Origin: Polyangium sp. y55x31
GTDB lineage: Bacteria > Myxococcota_A > Polyangia > Polyangiales > Polyangiaceae
Assembly: GCF_029946505.1 (NCBI RefSeq)
Contig: NZ_JARZHG010000022.1
Coordinates: forward strand, 1 to 64,000
Length of the DNA: 64,000 bases
Reading direction: 5' to 3'
Shown: piece after piece, positions 8,413 to 16,918 of the stretch
Layout of the letters: every line of letters begins with the position of its first letter
How positions within the stretch are numbered: position 1 is the stretch's first letter
The notes under the pieces: generated by a model
Databases searched by the model: none
What the model was told of the DNA's origin: nothing
What the model saw: only the letters and a program-made list of their open reading frames with translations
Program-made: the position numbers and the translations under genes

Positions 8413-10089
8413 ATGCGGGCCTCATCGTTCCTCGCCACCGTGGCCATCACGAGCCTCGCGACGGGTTGTCCGTTGCTCGAGCCGAGCGTGGGCCAGGAAT
8501 TGGCCTCCCCCGCGCCGGATTCTCTGCCGAAACCCGCGCCGCTGCCCGCCCTCGCCACGCCGACGCCCGCCCCCGCGCCGCCCCCTGCCCCGCAGCCGGC
8601 CGCGCCCGTGCCCGCGGCGCCAACCGAGGCGACCGTGGATACGCCGGATCTGCCGCCGGATCCGGCCGCGCCCGCGGATCTCGTGCTCACCGAGCCCGAA
8701 GCGCCCGCCGTGCCCGAAGAGCCGGAAGAGCCGATCGAGCCGGTGAAAGAGCCTCCGAAAAAGCCCGAGGCCGAAGTCTTCGAGCTCGCGAGCATCGCAA
8801 AAGAAACCTGGATCTACGCCGAACCCCGCTGGCGGAGCCGCCGCATCGGATACCTGCGGGCCGGCGCGATCGTCACGCGCGACGAAAAACCCAAGAGCCG
8901 CGCGAATTGCGAAGGCGGCTGGTACCACATCAAACCGCGCGGCTACGTGTGTGTCGGGACGAACGCCACGCTCGACATTCATCACCCGGTGGTGGAAGCC
9001 GCCGCGACGCGGCCTTTGCGCGACGGTTTGCCCTACACGTACGTGATGTCGCGGAGCCCATCGCCGCATCTTTACGCGCGCCTCCCGACCGACGCCGAGC
9101 TGCGCGTCGTGGAGCCGGATCTCGCGAGCCACCTGCGCAAGGTCGCGCAAACGGCGCTCGATCCGCAGTTCATCGCGCCCCCGCCGCCCGATCCCACGCC
9201 GGGCGCCCTGCTCTACGGCCTCGCAGCGCCGCCGCTCGCCGGCGTATCCCGCGGAGCCGACACGCTCGTCGTGGGGCGCGCCAAGGGTCGGTCGGGGTTT
9301 GCCTTGCTGTCGACGTTCGATCACGAGGACCGTCGTTATGGCCTGACGACCGAGCTCGCCGTGATTCCCATCGATCGCACGCGGGTCATCCGGACGTCCC
9401 CGTTCCAGGGTTTGCCCCTCGACGAGGTGACCCTGCCGGTGGCCTTCGTGAAGAGCCGACACGCCATGCGATACACCTCGGCGAGCGGCGGCCTCGGCGG
9501 CGCCACGAAGCTCGGCCATCGCGAAGCCGTGCCGCTCACGGGCAAATCGATGCGCTCGGGCGGCGCGACCTACCTCGAAGCGCGTGACGGGTCATGGGTG
9601 CGCGAGGATCAGGTGGTGCGGATCGATCCGATGACACGCCCGCCGGGCTGGGCGCTCGCGGGGCAAAAATGGATCGATGTTTCGATCCTGAAACAAAGCC
9701 TCGTGGCCTACGAGGGGACGAAGCCGGTCTACGTGACGCTCGTGAGCACGGGCGCGGACGGGCTCGGCGATCCGAAAAAGACGCATTCGACGATCCAGGG
9801 TGTCTTCCGCATCCACACGAAACACGTGAGCGTGACGATGGACGGCGACGAGGTGGGCGACGAGTTCGACCTGCGCGACGTGCCGTTCGTGCAGTACTTC
9901 AACGAGGGATACGCGCTCCACGCGGCCTACTGGCACGACGATTTCGGCACGCCCCGGAGCCACGGCTGCGTGAACCTCGCGCCGAGGGACGCCGCGTGGC
10001 TGTTCGGCTGGACAACCCCGGAGGTGCCCGCGACGTGGCACGCGGGGCTCTCGCTGCGAGGCGGGACGGTCGTGTATACCCATCCGTGA
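8413..10089 (+). CDS. L,D-transpeptidase (YkuD) lipoprotein with SH3-like domain
   Basis: The product has 558 residues. Starting at 8413 gives a lipoprotein signal with lipobox LATGC (Cys19), then a long Pro/Ala-rich linker. An SH3-like segment follows (TWIYAEPRWRSRRIGYLRAG to GYVCVG). The C-terminal YkuD catalytic domain ends with SHGC (516-519) and VNL, the family's active-site Cys motif, with the upstream His in the YALHAAYWHDDFG stretch. It would make 3-3 peptidoglycan crosslinks or attach proteins to peptidoglycan in the periplasm. An in-frame ATG at 8326 would destroy the lipoprotein signal. It is divergent from the expansin-like gene, with an 85-bp shared regulatory gap. Confidence 0.9.
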   Translation: MRASSFLATVAITSLATGCPLLEPSVGQELASPAPDSLPKPAPLPALATPTPAPAPPPAPQPAAPVPAAPTEATVDTPDLPPDPAAPADLVLTEPEAPAVPEEPEEPIEPVKEPPKKPEAEVFELASIAKETWIYAEPRWRSRRIGYLRAGAIVTRDEKPKSRANCEGGWYHIKPRGYVCVGTNATLDIHHPVVEAAATRPLRDGLPYTYVMSRSPSPHLYARLPTDAELRVVEPDLASHLRKVAQTALDPQFIAPPPPDPTPGALLYGLAAPPLAGVSRGADTLVVGRAKGRSGFALLSTFDHEDRRYGLTTELAVIPIDRTRVIRTSPFQGLPLDEVTLPVAFVKSRHAMRYTSASGGLGGATKLGHREAVPLTGKSMRSGGATYLEARDGSWVREDQVVRIDPMTRPPGWALAGQKWIDVSILKQSLVAYEGTKPVYVTLVSTGADGLGDPKKTHSTIQGVFRIHTKHVSVTMDGDEVGDEFDLRDVPFVQYFNEGYALHAAYWHDDFGTPRSHGCVNLAPRDAAWLFGWTTPEVPATWHAGLSLRGGTVVYTHP

Positions 10090-10171
10090 CCGTTCGCGGC
10101 GGGACGGCCCGATCGTAGACGGCAGCGTTCGCAGCGACGCGCGGCCCGCGCTAGTCTTTTGCCCCCACGCG

Positions 10172-12232
10172 ATGCGGCTTCGTGCTCTCCTCGGCTCGTC
10201 GGGTCCGATCACGCTGGCGGTGCCCGACATCGCGCGCGGGTTTCGCGCAGCGCTCCTCGTGCTGCCCGCGTTTTACCTCGCAGCGACGTACGCGCACCCG
10301 GAGCTCACGTGGACGGCGCTCGGCGGCTGGCTCGGCACCCTGGCCGACCCGGGCGGCTCACGCGCGACCCGCGCGAAGGCGCTCGTCGCCTTCGCGATCG
10401 CCGGGGCCGCGGCCGTCGGGCTCACGGAGGCGTGCGAGGGCTCGCGCGTGCTCTCGACGCTCGTGCTCGCGGGGATCGCGTTCGCCGCGGGGCTCGTGCG
10501 CGCCGCGGGGCCGACGGCCTCGCTCGTCGGGTTGATGGTGGCCATCGGGGCGGCGATCGCGAGCGGGCGCCCGTCGCCGGTGCCGCTGCGCGACGCCCTG
10601 TATTTCGGCCTGGGCGCGACGCTCGCGGTCCTGGTCTCCTCGGTGGTATGGCCCATCTGGACGCATCTCCCCGTGCGCCGCTCGCTCGCGCGCGTGTACG
10701 AGGAGCTCGCCGCCTACGCGGCCGCGGCCGGCGGCGCGGCGATGCTCGCCATCCCCCGGGACGATCCGCAATGGGGCGCGCTCCTCCGGCAACACCACCG
10801 GCGCATCCGCGACGCGCTCGAAGCCGCGCGGGACATGGCGCTCGCGATGCGCGCGCGGCGCGAGGGAGACACGCGGCTCGGCAGGAACACGAGCCTGCTG
10901 CTCGGCGCGGCGGAGGCGCAGTTCCCGCGGCTCGGCACGCTCGTGCAGGAGGTCGAATCCCTCCCGAGCGAGGCGCGCACCGAGCTTGCCACATGCCTCG
11001 GGGAGACCACGGCGGCTTATGCCGAGATCAACCGCATCCTCGGGGCACGCGCGCTCCAAGCGAGCCCAAAGGCGCGGCCCACCCCGCGCGCGCCTGCGGC
11101 CGGCGCGGCGGCGTCGAGGGCAGGCGCGCTCGCGGCGCACCTCGCATCGGAGGCGCGCGCCGCGCTCGAGCTCACGAAGCACCTCGACGAGCCGTTCGGG
11201 GCGCCCGCGCTCGAATACATGCCGCTGCCTCCACGCACGGACGAGCGCGCGCCCCTCGGGGAGCTCCACGCGGGCCTCCGCGCGATACGTGACGCGCTCT
11301 GCCCGCAATCCGTCCTTTTGCACCACGCCCTTCGATCCGCGTGTGCCGCCGCTGTGGCGTCCATCGCGGGCGGCTTCGTGCTCCCGGGCCATTCCAACTG
11401 GGTCACGCTGACGACCCTCGTCATCCTGCAACCCCATATCGGCGCCACGATCCAGCGCGCGCTCGAGCGTGTCGTGGGGACGGTGCTCGGCTGCGCCCTC
11501 GCGGCCGCCCTCACGCTCACCGTTCGATCGCCGATCGTGCTCACCACGATCATGGTCCCGCTTCTCGTGGCCGCCGTCGCGACGCAGCCGCAGAGCCGCG
11601 GCCTCTTCACGGTCTTCCTCACGCCGGTGTTCGTCCTGCTCGCGGAGCGGCACCTCGGCGATTGGCAGACCGCGGCGGAGCGCGTGGCCGCCGTGGCCGT
11701 CGGCGGCGTCATCGCGGTCGTGGCGGGCACGATTTTTTTGCCTTCGTCCGAACGACAACGTCTGCCGGACGCGCTCGCGTCGATGCTCGGCGCCGTCTCT
11801 TCCTACGCACACGTGGTGCTGACGTCGGCGTCGAATCGGGGAGCGCCGGACGCGGACGAACGTGTGGCCGCGGCGCGACGATCGGCCGGCGTGGCGCTCG
11901 GCGAAGCGGAGGTCTCGCTGGAGCGCCTGCTCGCGGAGCCCCTCGGTGACAAGAAAGCCGCGGCGGACGCAATGCTCCTCGTGACGTACACGCGGCGGCT
12001 CGGCTCGGCGCTCACGGCGGCCGATACGCTGGTGAAGGAAGCGCCCCCGCAGGCGGACGAGCTCACGCGCGTCGAGGCCTACGTCGCGGCGGTGTTACGG
12101 GCCGCCGAGGCGCACGTGCGCGGGAAGCGTCCCGAGCGCGTGACGGCCGCGCCCGAGATCGTGGATCACGACCCGCTCGAAAGGGTGGTGCGCTCGGCCG
12201 GGTTCGTGGCGAGCTTGGTCAGGCAGGATTGA
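10172..12232 (+). CDS. FUSC-family inner-membrane protein (YccS/aromatic acid exporter-like)
   Basis: The product has 686 residues. Two clusters of hydrophobic helices (about residues 25-175 and 395-525) flank a central and a C-terminal cytoplasmic helical region, the layout of FUSC/YccS proteins. The second cluster carries the FUSC signature region around HSNWVTLTTLVILQPHIGAT and RVVGTVLGC. Members export aromatic acids or similar compounds; the substrate here is unknown. The stretch CTAGTCT lies about 15 bases before the ATG and there is no obvious Shine-Dalgarno. A degraded copy of its last codons occurs at 13279-13330 as part of a tandem duplication. Confidence 0.8.
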   Translation: MRLRALLGSSGPITLAVPDIARGFRAALLVLPAFYLAATYAHPELTWTALGGWLGTLADPGGSRATRAKALVAFAIAGAAAVGLTEACEGSRVLSTLVLAGIAFAAGLVRAAGPTASLVGLMVAIGAAIASGRPSPVPLRDALYFGLGATLAVLVSSVVWPIWTHLPVRRSLARVYEELAAYAAAAGGAAMLAIPRDDPQWGALLRQHHRRIRDALEAARDMALAMRARREGDTRLGRNTSLLLGAAEAQFPRLGTLVQEVESLPSEARTELATCLGETTAAYAEINRILGARALQASPKARPTPRAPAAGAAASRAGALAAHLASEARAALELTKHLDEPFGAPALEYMPLPPRTDERAPLGELHAGLRAIRDALCPQSVLLHHALRSACAAAVASIAGGFVLPGHSNWVTLTTLVILQPHIGATIQRALERVVGTVLGCALAAALTLTVRSPIVLTTIMVPLLVAAVATQPQSRGLFTVFLTPVFVLLAERHLGDWQTAAERVAAVAVGGVIAVVAGTIFLPSSERQRLPDALASMLGAVSSYAHVVLTSASNRGAPDADERVAAARRSAGVALGEAEVSLERLLAEPLGDKKAAADAMLLVTYTRRLGSALTAADTLVKEAPPQADELTRVEAYVAAVLRAAEAHVRGKRPERVTAAPEIVDHDPLERVVRSAGFVASLVRQD

Positions 12233-12334
12233 GGGCGCGCATCCGCCTCCGCCCGGCGTCATCGTCGGCGCCTTGGGAGATCGTAGCGATTTGCGGATGG
12301 CACGCCCTGCGAGCGGGGGCACGTGCAATGCAGC

Positions 12335-12361
12335 GCGTGGCTGTTCGGCTGGACAACCCCG
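12335..12361 (+). pseudogene. 27-bp exact relic of the L,D-transpeptidase 3' end
   Basis: These 27 bases are identical to 9994-10020 inside the L,D-transpeptidase gene, where they encode AWLFGWTTP. Reading the same frame here again gives AWLFGWTTP, preceded by QCS and followed by GQRPAW, so the similarity ends quickly on both sides. It lies in the 157-bp gap between the FUSC gene and the convergent gene at 12390-13073, where nothing else was recognised. Confidence 0.55.
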
Positions 12362-12389
12362 GGGCAGCGCCCGGCGTGGCGGCTCGTGA

Positions 12390-13073
12390 TCAGAGGCAGG
12401 CGGAGATGTCGAGCTCGCCGATGGCGAACGGACGCTCGCTTTGATCGAAGACGTTCGCCTCGTTGGTCGAGGTCACGCTCCAGCTGTAGGACAGGATTTC
12501 GCCCGTCGCCTCGTCCGAGTAAAGCCGCAGGTAGGCCGTGCCGCCGACGCTCCCCGTGAAGCCGCTGGCCGTGCGGCGGCTGTCGGGGAACGCCGCGTTC
12601 TGGCCGTGCTCGGTGCTCGTGGAGTCGGCGATCGGCAGCGCCCACTGCTTCTGCCCTGTGCGGTACGGCGTGTAGTACCCGGCCGGCGGCGTGATGTCGA
12701 TCGGCTCGCCGACGATCACGGCCGCATGGCCGGTGTACGACCCGGTGGCGTCGATCGCGAAGATCTGGCCCGCTTCGATGTCCGCGATGTTCGTGATCTC
12801 GACGAAGTTGTGGGGCGTGGTGATGTCTTCGTACCACTGCGCGGCGCTCAGGGTCGAGACCTCGAAGCAGTACAGCCACTGGCTGCTCGTCCAGGCGAGA
12901 GCGTTCTTGACCGCCTTGGTGACGAAGCTGCCGCCGTTGCCCGTGTTCACGCCGCTGAGGGCCTCCGCATTGGCGTCGATGGAGGCGTTGAGCACAGGAT
13001 CGGCCTTCGCGTCCGAGGGGAAGCAGAGAGCCGTCGCGACCGCAGCAGCACCAAAGAGAGCGAGCTTATTCAT
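12390..13073 (-). CDS. Secreted protein, copy 1 of a tandem pair
   Basis: The product has 227 residues with a Sec signal peptide (MNKLALFGAAAVATALC, cleavage after DAKA). The mature part contains AGQIFAIDATGSYTGHAAVIVGEP, which resembles the strand bearing the catalytic His of NlpC/P60 or CHAP amidases. No conserved nucleophile Cys is present, because the Cys in WLYCF is Tyr in copy 2. Function is therefore unknown. The ATG at 13073 was chosen because copy 2 starts at the same position and GAGGTG lies 6 bases upstream; a GTG two codons earlier also exists. The 5' leader has a hairpin (ACGACC-n5-GGTCGT) shared with copy 2. Confidence 0.75.
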   Translation of the reverse strand: MNKLALFGAAAVATALCFPSDAKADPVLNASIDANAEALSGVNTGNGGSFVTKAVKNALAWTSSQWLYCFEVSTLSAAQWYEDITTPHNFVEITNIADIEAGQIFAIDATGSYTGHAAVIVGEPIDITPPAGYYTPYRTGQKQWALPIADSTSTEHGQNAAFPDSRRTASGFTGSVGGTAYLRLYSDEATGEILSYSWSVTSTNEANVFDQSERPFAIGELDISACL

Positions 13074-13278
13074 GTTCACACCTCAGGAGGAACGACCGTA
13101 GTGGTCGTCAGGAAAGAGTAACGATGGGCACCCGGCGAGTGGGCATCAGGAAGTCGATATATGCGCACTCGATAGCCGCATCGTCTATACACCGATATCA
13201 ACGCAAAGGCTATAGTGGTTGTGGGAGGGGCGGTTTATTTCATCCGCCGTCGGAGCGAACGCGCCTGCCGGACGCGCG

Positions 13279-13330
13279 CACGTCCCGCTCGCACGCGTGG
13301 TGCGCTTGGCGGGCTCGTGGCGAGCTTGGG
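13279..13330 (+). pseudogene. Remnant of the FUSC gene 3' end left by tandem duplication
   Basis: This stretch matches 12167-12218, the last codons of the FUSC gene, with a few substitutions and one missing base. The frame gives AHVPLARVVRLAG against DHDPLERVVRSAG in FUSC, then shifts. It lies upstream of copy 1 and downstream of copy 2 of the secreted-protein pair, exactly where a junction scrap is expected if a unit [FUSC tail + secreted gene] was duplicated. It has no coding capacity of its own. Confidence 0.6.
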
Positions 13331-13347
13331 CTGGATGGGATCAAATG

Positions 13348-13396
13348 AAAAAAGCTCCCAGGAGGGCGCGTCCTGCGGGACGCGCCCTGGGAGCTT
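13348..13396 (-). terminator. Terminator of secreted-protein copy 2
   Basis: A long imperfect stem (AAGCTCCCAG paired with CTGGGAGCTT, then GGCGCGTCC with GGACGCGCC, 3-base bulge) ends, on the minus strand, in a run of six T. It lies 36 bases past the stop of the gene at 13432-14136. Confidence 0.75.
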
Positions 13397-13431
13397 CGAG
13401 CCACGCGGCTGGGCGCGTGGAGGGACTTCGT

Positions 13432-14136
13432 TCAGGGGGAGACGGTGAGCTCGCCGATGGCGAACGGCCGCTCGCTCTGGTCGTAGATGTTGAGGTCGTT
13501 CGTCGCGGTGATGCTCCAGCCGTAGGAGAGGATCTCGCCCGTCGTGGCGTTCGAGTAGAGCCGGATGTAGGCCGTGCCGGGGACGTTGGCCGTGAAGCCG
13601 CTGGAGCTCCGGCGGCTGTCGGGGTACGACGCATTCTGGCCGTGCTCGCTGCCCGTGGAGTCGGCAATCGCCACCGCCCACTGCTTTGTCCCCGTGATGT
13701 ACGGCGTGTAGTACGCATTCGGGGGCGTGATGTCGATCGGCTCGCCGATGATCACGGCCGCGTGGCCCGTGTACGACCCGGTGGCGTTGATCGCGAAGAT
13801 CTGGCCCGCGTCGACGTCGGCGATGTTGTCGACCTCGACGAAGTTCGTGGGCGCGCCGCCGCCCGGCGGGACGATCTGCTCGTACCACTTCTGCGCGCTC
13901 AGGGTCGAGGTGCCGAAGTAGTAGAGCCACTGGCTGCTCGACCAGCCGAGCGCATCCTTGACGGCCTTCGTGACGAAGCTGCCGCCGTTGCCCGTGGTGG
14001 TGCCATTGTTCACGTACGCCGTGACGAGGTCGAGCGCCGAGCCCGCGACATCGCCGTCACCCGTGGCCCGCGCGTCCGAGGAGAAGCAGAACGCCGTCGC
14101 GATCGCAGCAGCACCGAAGAGACCGAGCTTATTCAT
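13432..14136 (-). CDS. Secreted protein, copy 2 of a tandem pair
   Basis: The product has 234 residues with signal peptide MNKLGLFGAAAIATAFC...DARA. It aligns with copy 1 almost end to end: GGSFVTKAVK, SSQWLY, STLSA, AGQIFAI, ATGSYTGHAAVI, GEPIDITPP, HGQNA, PDSRR, TGEILSY and DQSERPFAIGEL are shared. The only Cys is in the signal peptide, which argues against a Cys-peptidase function. Upstream sequence is also shared with copy 1, including a roughly 105-base leader with a hairpin (GACGACC-n5-GGTCGTC) just before CTGAGGTG, so the pair may be co-regulated. The function is unknown. Confidence 0.75.
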   Translation of the reverse strand: MNKLGLFGAAAIATAFCFSSDARATGDGDVAGSALDLVTAYVNNGTTTGNGGSFVTKAVKDALGWSSSQWLYYFGTSTLSAQKWYEQIVPPGGGAPTNFVEVDNIADVDAGQIFAINATGSYTGHAAVIIGEPIDITPPNAYYTPYITGTKQWAVAIADSTGSEHGQNASYPDSRRSSSGFTANVPGTAYIRLYSNATTGEILSYGWSITATNDLNIYDQSERPFAIGELTVSP

Positions 14137-14248
14137 GTGCGCACCTCAGGAAGGACGACCGGATTGGTCGTCAGGAAAATGAGAACGATGGACAACCACA
14201 GAGTGGGCATCTTCCAAATCATGGGATGCGCACTCGATAGGCGGCTCG

Positions 14249-14278
14249 GGTATACCCCACTGTCCAGTCAAAGGTCAA
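14249..14278 (-). promoter_or_regulatory. Sigma-70-type promoter of secreted-protein copy 2
   Basis: On the minus strand TTGACC (14273-14278) and TATACC (14249-14254) are separated by 18 bases, about 105 bases upstream of the start codon. The equivalent position of copy 1 (13184-13213) aligns without gaps but has ATAGCC and TATAGA, so only the -10 looks functional there. A conserved CTATCGAGTGCGCAT block follows in both. Confidence 0.5.
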
Positions 14279-14556
14279 GCGGCAATCTGGAAATCGATAC
14301 GCGTTCAAACGGCCCCTCACCCGGGTGCGTCGGCAGCACGAAAGCGACATGATGCAGCGCGCCGTCGCCGCGGGCACATCGCGAGGACGGGACGCTGGGC
14401 CGAGCACTTCGTTTAAGGAGTGAGGGACACGCCCGGGAGAAATGTCTCGCGCCCGCAACGTACACTACACGTGCGCCCGTGGGCGATCTTGATGACGTGT
14501 AGACGTTTACGCGCGCCGATTCCACGACCAGGACGCGGGCGGCGAGGGCACGCGGC
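14279..14556. other. Intergenic stretch, nothing recognised
   Basis: Two overlapping minus-strand frames run through this region, but they have no family resemblance, signal peptide or ribosome-binding site, and they overlap the promoter of the secreted-protein copy 2. I see no RNA gene or strong hairpin. Confidence 0.4.
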
Positions 14557-15426
14557 CTAGCCTCCATTCCCCGATTCCGTCTTCTTCCGCGCATAGAGCA
14601 GCCGCAACGCATTCAATGCGCCGGGATGGTAAACGGTGCCATGCCCCTCCGCCGGAAGCGGCACATAATGCCATATCAGCCCCGGAGGCGCATGCCGGCG
14701 CAGGATCCCCGCCATCCGCTCTGTTTGCTCGGTATTGTCCTCGACGCCGCCGACCGTCAGGTACAGCGTCTTGCCCTGCGCCGATAGCATCTTCAAGCGC
14801 GGCTCGGCCTGCGCGAGCAAGAAACCATCGTTCCACCAGAGGCTCGGGCTCACCGCGATGTACGTCCCGAACAATGCGGGGTCCTCGAAAAACGTCTCCA
14901 GGACGAACAGCCCCGCCAGCGACTCCCCCATGAGCCCGCGCTCCCCATTGCTCCGATACTCACGCTCGATCCTCGGCACGAGCTCGTCCTTCAGGAAGGC
15001 GCGGAACCTGGCCGAGCCGCCGACGCGCGGCGCGATCGCCTTGTCCTTTTCGTTCTCCGTGGGGCCGGTCAAATCGCGCCTTCGCTCGGTGTTCTCGATT
15101 CCGATCACGATCACCGGCCGCATGATCTCGTTCGCCACGGAGACCTGGACGATGCCTGTGATGTGGTGAAAATCCTCCGCCGCGCCGCCGTCGAGCAGAT
15201 ACATCACCGGGTATCGCTCGCGGCTCTCGGCATAGTCCGGCGGCAGGTACACCGTGATCCGCCGCTTTTCGCCGAGCGCCGCCGAGTCCATGACGAACGA
15301 ACGTCCGATGACGATGGCGTCGGCGTCCGGCGGCGCGGGCGCATGGCTCGGCTCGGGGCCGCGGGCAGCGCAGCCGACGAGGGTCAGGCAAGAGCCGAAG
15401 GTCACCGCAAAGAGGAGATGGCGCAT
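14557..15426 (-). CDS. Secreted/lipoprotein esterase of the esterase-D family
   Basis: The product has 289 residues. The start at 15426 gives a lipoprotein signal MRHLLFAVTFGSCLTLVGC with lipobox LVGC (Cys19). The rest is an alpha/beta hydrolase of the putative-esterase (Fes/EsteraseD) type: an opening beta domain (RRITVYLPPDYAESRERYPVMYLLDGG), nucleophile Ser in GESLAGLF, and a C-terminal His in AEGHGTVYHPG. It probably hydrolyses esters in the periplasm or at the surface; the substrate is unknown. A GATATGGT element lies 9 bases upstream of the start, and the gene is divergent from the ACP operon. Confidence 0.8.
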   Translation of the reverse strand: MRHLLFAVTFGSCLTLVGCAARGPEPSHAPAPPDADAIVIGRSFVMDSAALGEKRRITVYLPPDYAESRERYPVMYLLDGGAAEDFHHITGIVQVSVANEIMRPVIVIGIENTERRRDLTGPTENEKDKAIAPRVGGSARFRAFLKDELVPRIEREYRSNGERGLMGESLAGLFVLETFFEDPALFGTYIAVSPSLWWNDGFLLAQAEPRLKMLSAQGKTLYLTVGGVEDNTEQTERMAGILRRHAPPGLIWHYVPLPAEGHGTVYHPGALNALRLLYARKKTESGNGG

Positions 15427-15677
15427 CGGGCGCCACCATATCCTCGTCGCTCGCGCCACGAAAGCCCGTGTGTCACGTTCGCGTACGCCGTCCGCCATCC
15501 CGGCAATGTTTCGCCGAAGCCATACGGCCGCGCCAATGCTGCGCGAGCAAGATCCGCGCGAATTGGGCATTGGCTGCGCACGCACCCGGTACGTCCAGCG
15601 TCCACACGGAGGCCCGCGGCGTGGCCTCCAACTTGCCAGGCGCCGTGACCGTATCTTTCCGCACCAAGGAGCTTTGC

Positions 15678-15971
15678 GTGGCTACCAATCTTTCCATTCC
15701 CGACGCCATCGTCAATGACGTCCGCCGCATCATCGCCGAGACCCTTCGCCTGCCCGTGGAGCAGGTGGCGCTCGACGCGCGGCTCGACGAGGCGCGCCTC
15801 GGCATCGATTCCCTCGGGCTCATCAAGCTGAACGTCGCGCTCGAAGAGGCGTTCGACATCACGCTGCCCGATTTCACCATGCCCGAGCAGCCGCACATCC
15901 GCTCCGTGGGCGACGTGGCCGCGCTCGTCGCCGAAAAGGTCTCCGCGCAGGCGAACGGAGGTGCGCGATGA
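15678..15971 (+). CDS. Acyl carrier protein
   Basis: The product has 97 residues. The sequence is a complete ACP fold with the 4'-phosphopantetheine attachment motif DSL (Ser45) in LGIDSLGLIKLNVALEE. The GTG at 15678 is chosen because AAGGAG sits 7 bases upstream; longer frames upstream are not ACP-like. Its last four bases overlap the start of the methyltransferase gene (ATGA type), so it is translationally coupled to it, and the fatty acyl-AMP ligase gene follows in the same way. This is a dedicated carrier, distinct from the housekeeping acpP expected near fabF elsewhere. Confidence 0.9.
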   Translation: MATNLSIPDAIVNDVRRIIAETLRLPVEQVALDARLDEARLGIDSLGLIKLNVALEEAFDITLPDFTMPEQPHIRSVGDVAALVAEKVSAQANGGAR

Positions 15972-16918
15972 TCTCGACCGCGCATACCCGCCCCGAGCGC
16001 GAGGCCATGGAGCGCTCGCCCGCGGAGCAACGCGAGCACGAGCGCCGCGTCGTGGCCGAGCACTACCAGCACGACGTGGAGATCTTCTCGATGGTGCTCG
16101 ATAGCCGCCTCGCGTATGCGACCGGCGTCTTCGTGAGCCCCGACGAGGACCTGGAGACCGCCCAGGCGCGCAAATTCGCCCGCATCCAGGCCAAGCTCGA
16201 CATCCAGCCCGGCGAGCGTGTCCTCGACGTCGGCTGCGGGTGGGGCAGCAATCTCTTGTATCTCGCCGAGCATACCCAGGGCGAATTCTTCGGGATCACG
16301 CTGAGCGAGCGGCAACGCGAGGAGGCGCTCCGCCGCGCGCGCCTCGCCGGCGTCGCCGACCGCGTCCACATCGACGTCAAACACATCGAGGATCTCGCCC
16401 TCGAGCCCGCATCGTTCGACGTGGTGCTCTTCAGCGGCAGCATCGTCCACATGCACAACCGCGAGGAGATCCACCGCACGGTCGCCCGGATCCTCCGCCC
16501 CTCCGGGCGCTTGCTCATCTCGGATTGTTATTATCCCGCCGAGCACCGCGGGGATCGCGAGAGCACGGCGACGGATTACATCTTCGTCGAGGCGCTCGGA
16601 TATTGCCGCCTCCTCCACCTCAGTGAGGAGCTCGCGTTCATCGAGCGCGCGGGGCTCGACATCTGCCATGTCGAGGACCTCACGAGCTCGTACGCCCTCA
16701 CGCTGGAGCGCTGGATCGACAACGTGCGCAAGAACCGCCGCCGCATCGAGGCGATCTCGCCGGGTTTCTCGAGGCTCCTGCAGCAGTACATGACCGTCGC
16801 CAAGCTCTCGTTCGCGCGGCGCACGGCGCTCGAATACATGATCCTGGCGACGCGGGGCCGGCCGCGGGCCGAGGCCGCGTGGTTCCCCATCGTTCCGCGC
16901 GACAAGGGGGTCCGATGA
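15968..16918 (+). CDS. SAM-dependent methyltransferase (cyclopropane-fatty-acid-synthase-like)
   Basis: The product has 316 residues. The class I Rossmann SAM-binding motif VLDVGCGWGS is at 85-94 and the fold resembles CMAS/mycolic-acid and small-molecule methyltransferases. The N-terminal 35 residues are charged and probably helical. The substrate is unknown. Overlaps of 4 bases with both the ACP gene upstream and the acyl-AMP ligase gene downstream suggest that an ACP-bound acyl chain, or the product made from it, is methylated. The protein has no membrane segment. Confidence 0.85.
   Translation: MISTAHTRPEREAMERSPAEQREHERRVVAEHYQHDVEIFSMVLDSRLAYATGVFVSPDEDLETAQARKFARIQAKLDIQPGERVLDVGCGWGSNLLYLAEHTQGEFFGITLSERQREEALRRARLAGVADRVHIDVKHIEDLALEPASFDVVLFSGSIVHMHNREEIHRTVARILRPSGRLLISDCYYPAEHRGDRESTATDYIFVEALGYCRLLHLSEELAFIERAGLDICHVEDLTSSYALTLERWIDNVRKNRRRIEAISPGFSRLLQQYMTVAKLSFARRTALEYMILATRGRPRAEAAWFPIVPRDKGVR

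Noticed and set aside
12390-14136. Call of the tandem secreted pair as NlpC/P60 amidases
   Set aside because: The GHAAVIVG strand is suggestive, but no conserved Cys nucleophile exists in both copies.
14219-14612. Minus-strand frame upstream of the esterase stop
   Set aside because: It overlaps the sigma-70 promoter and the esterase 3' end, with no family support.
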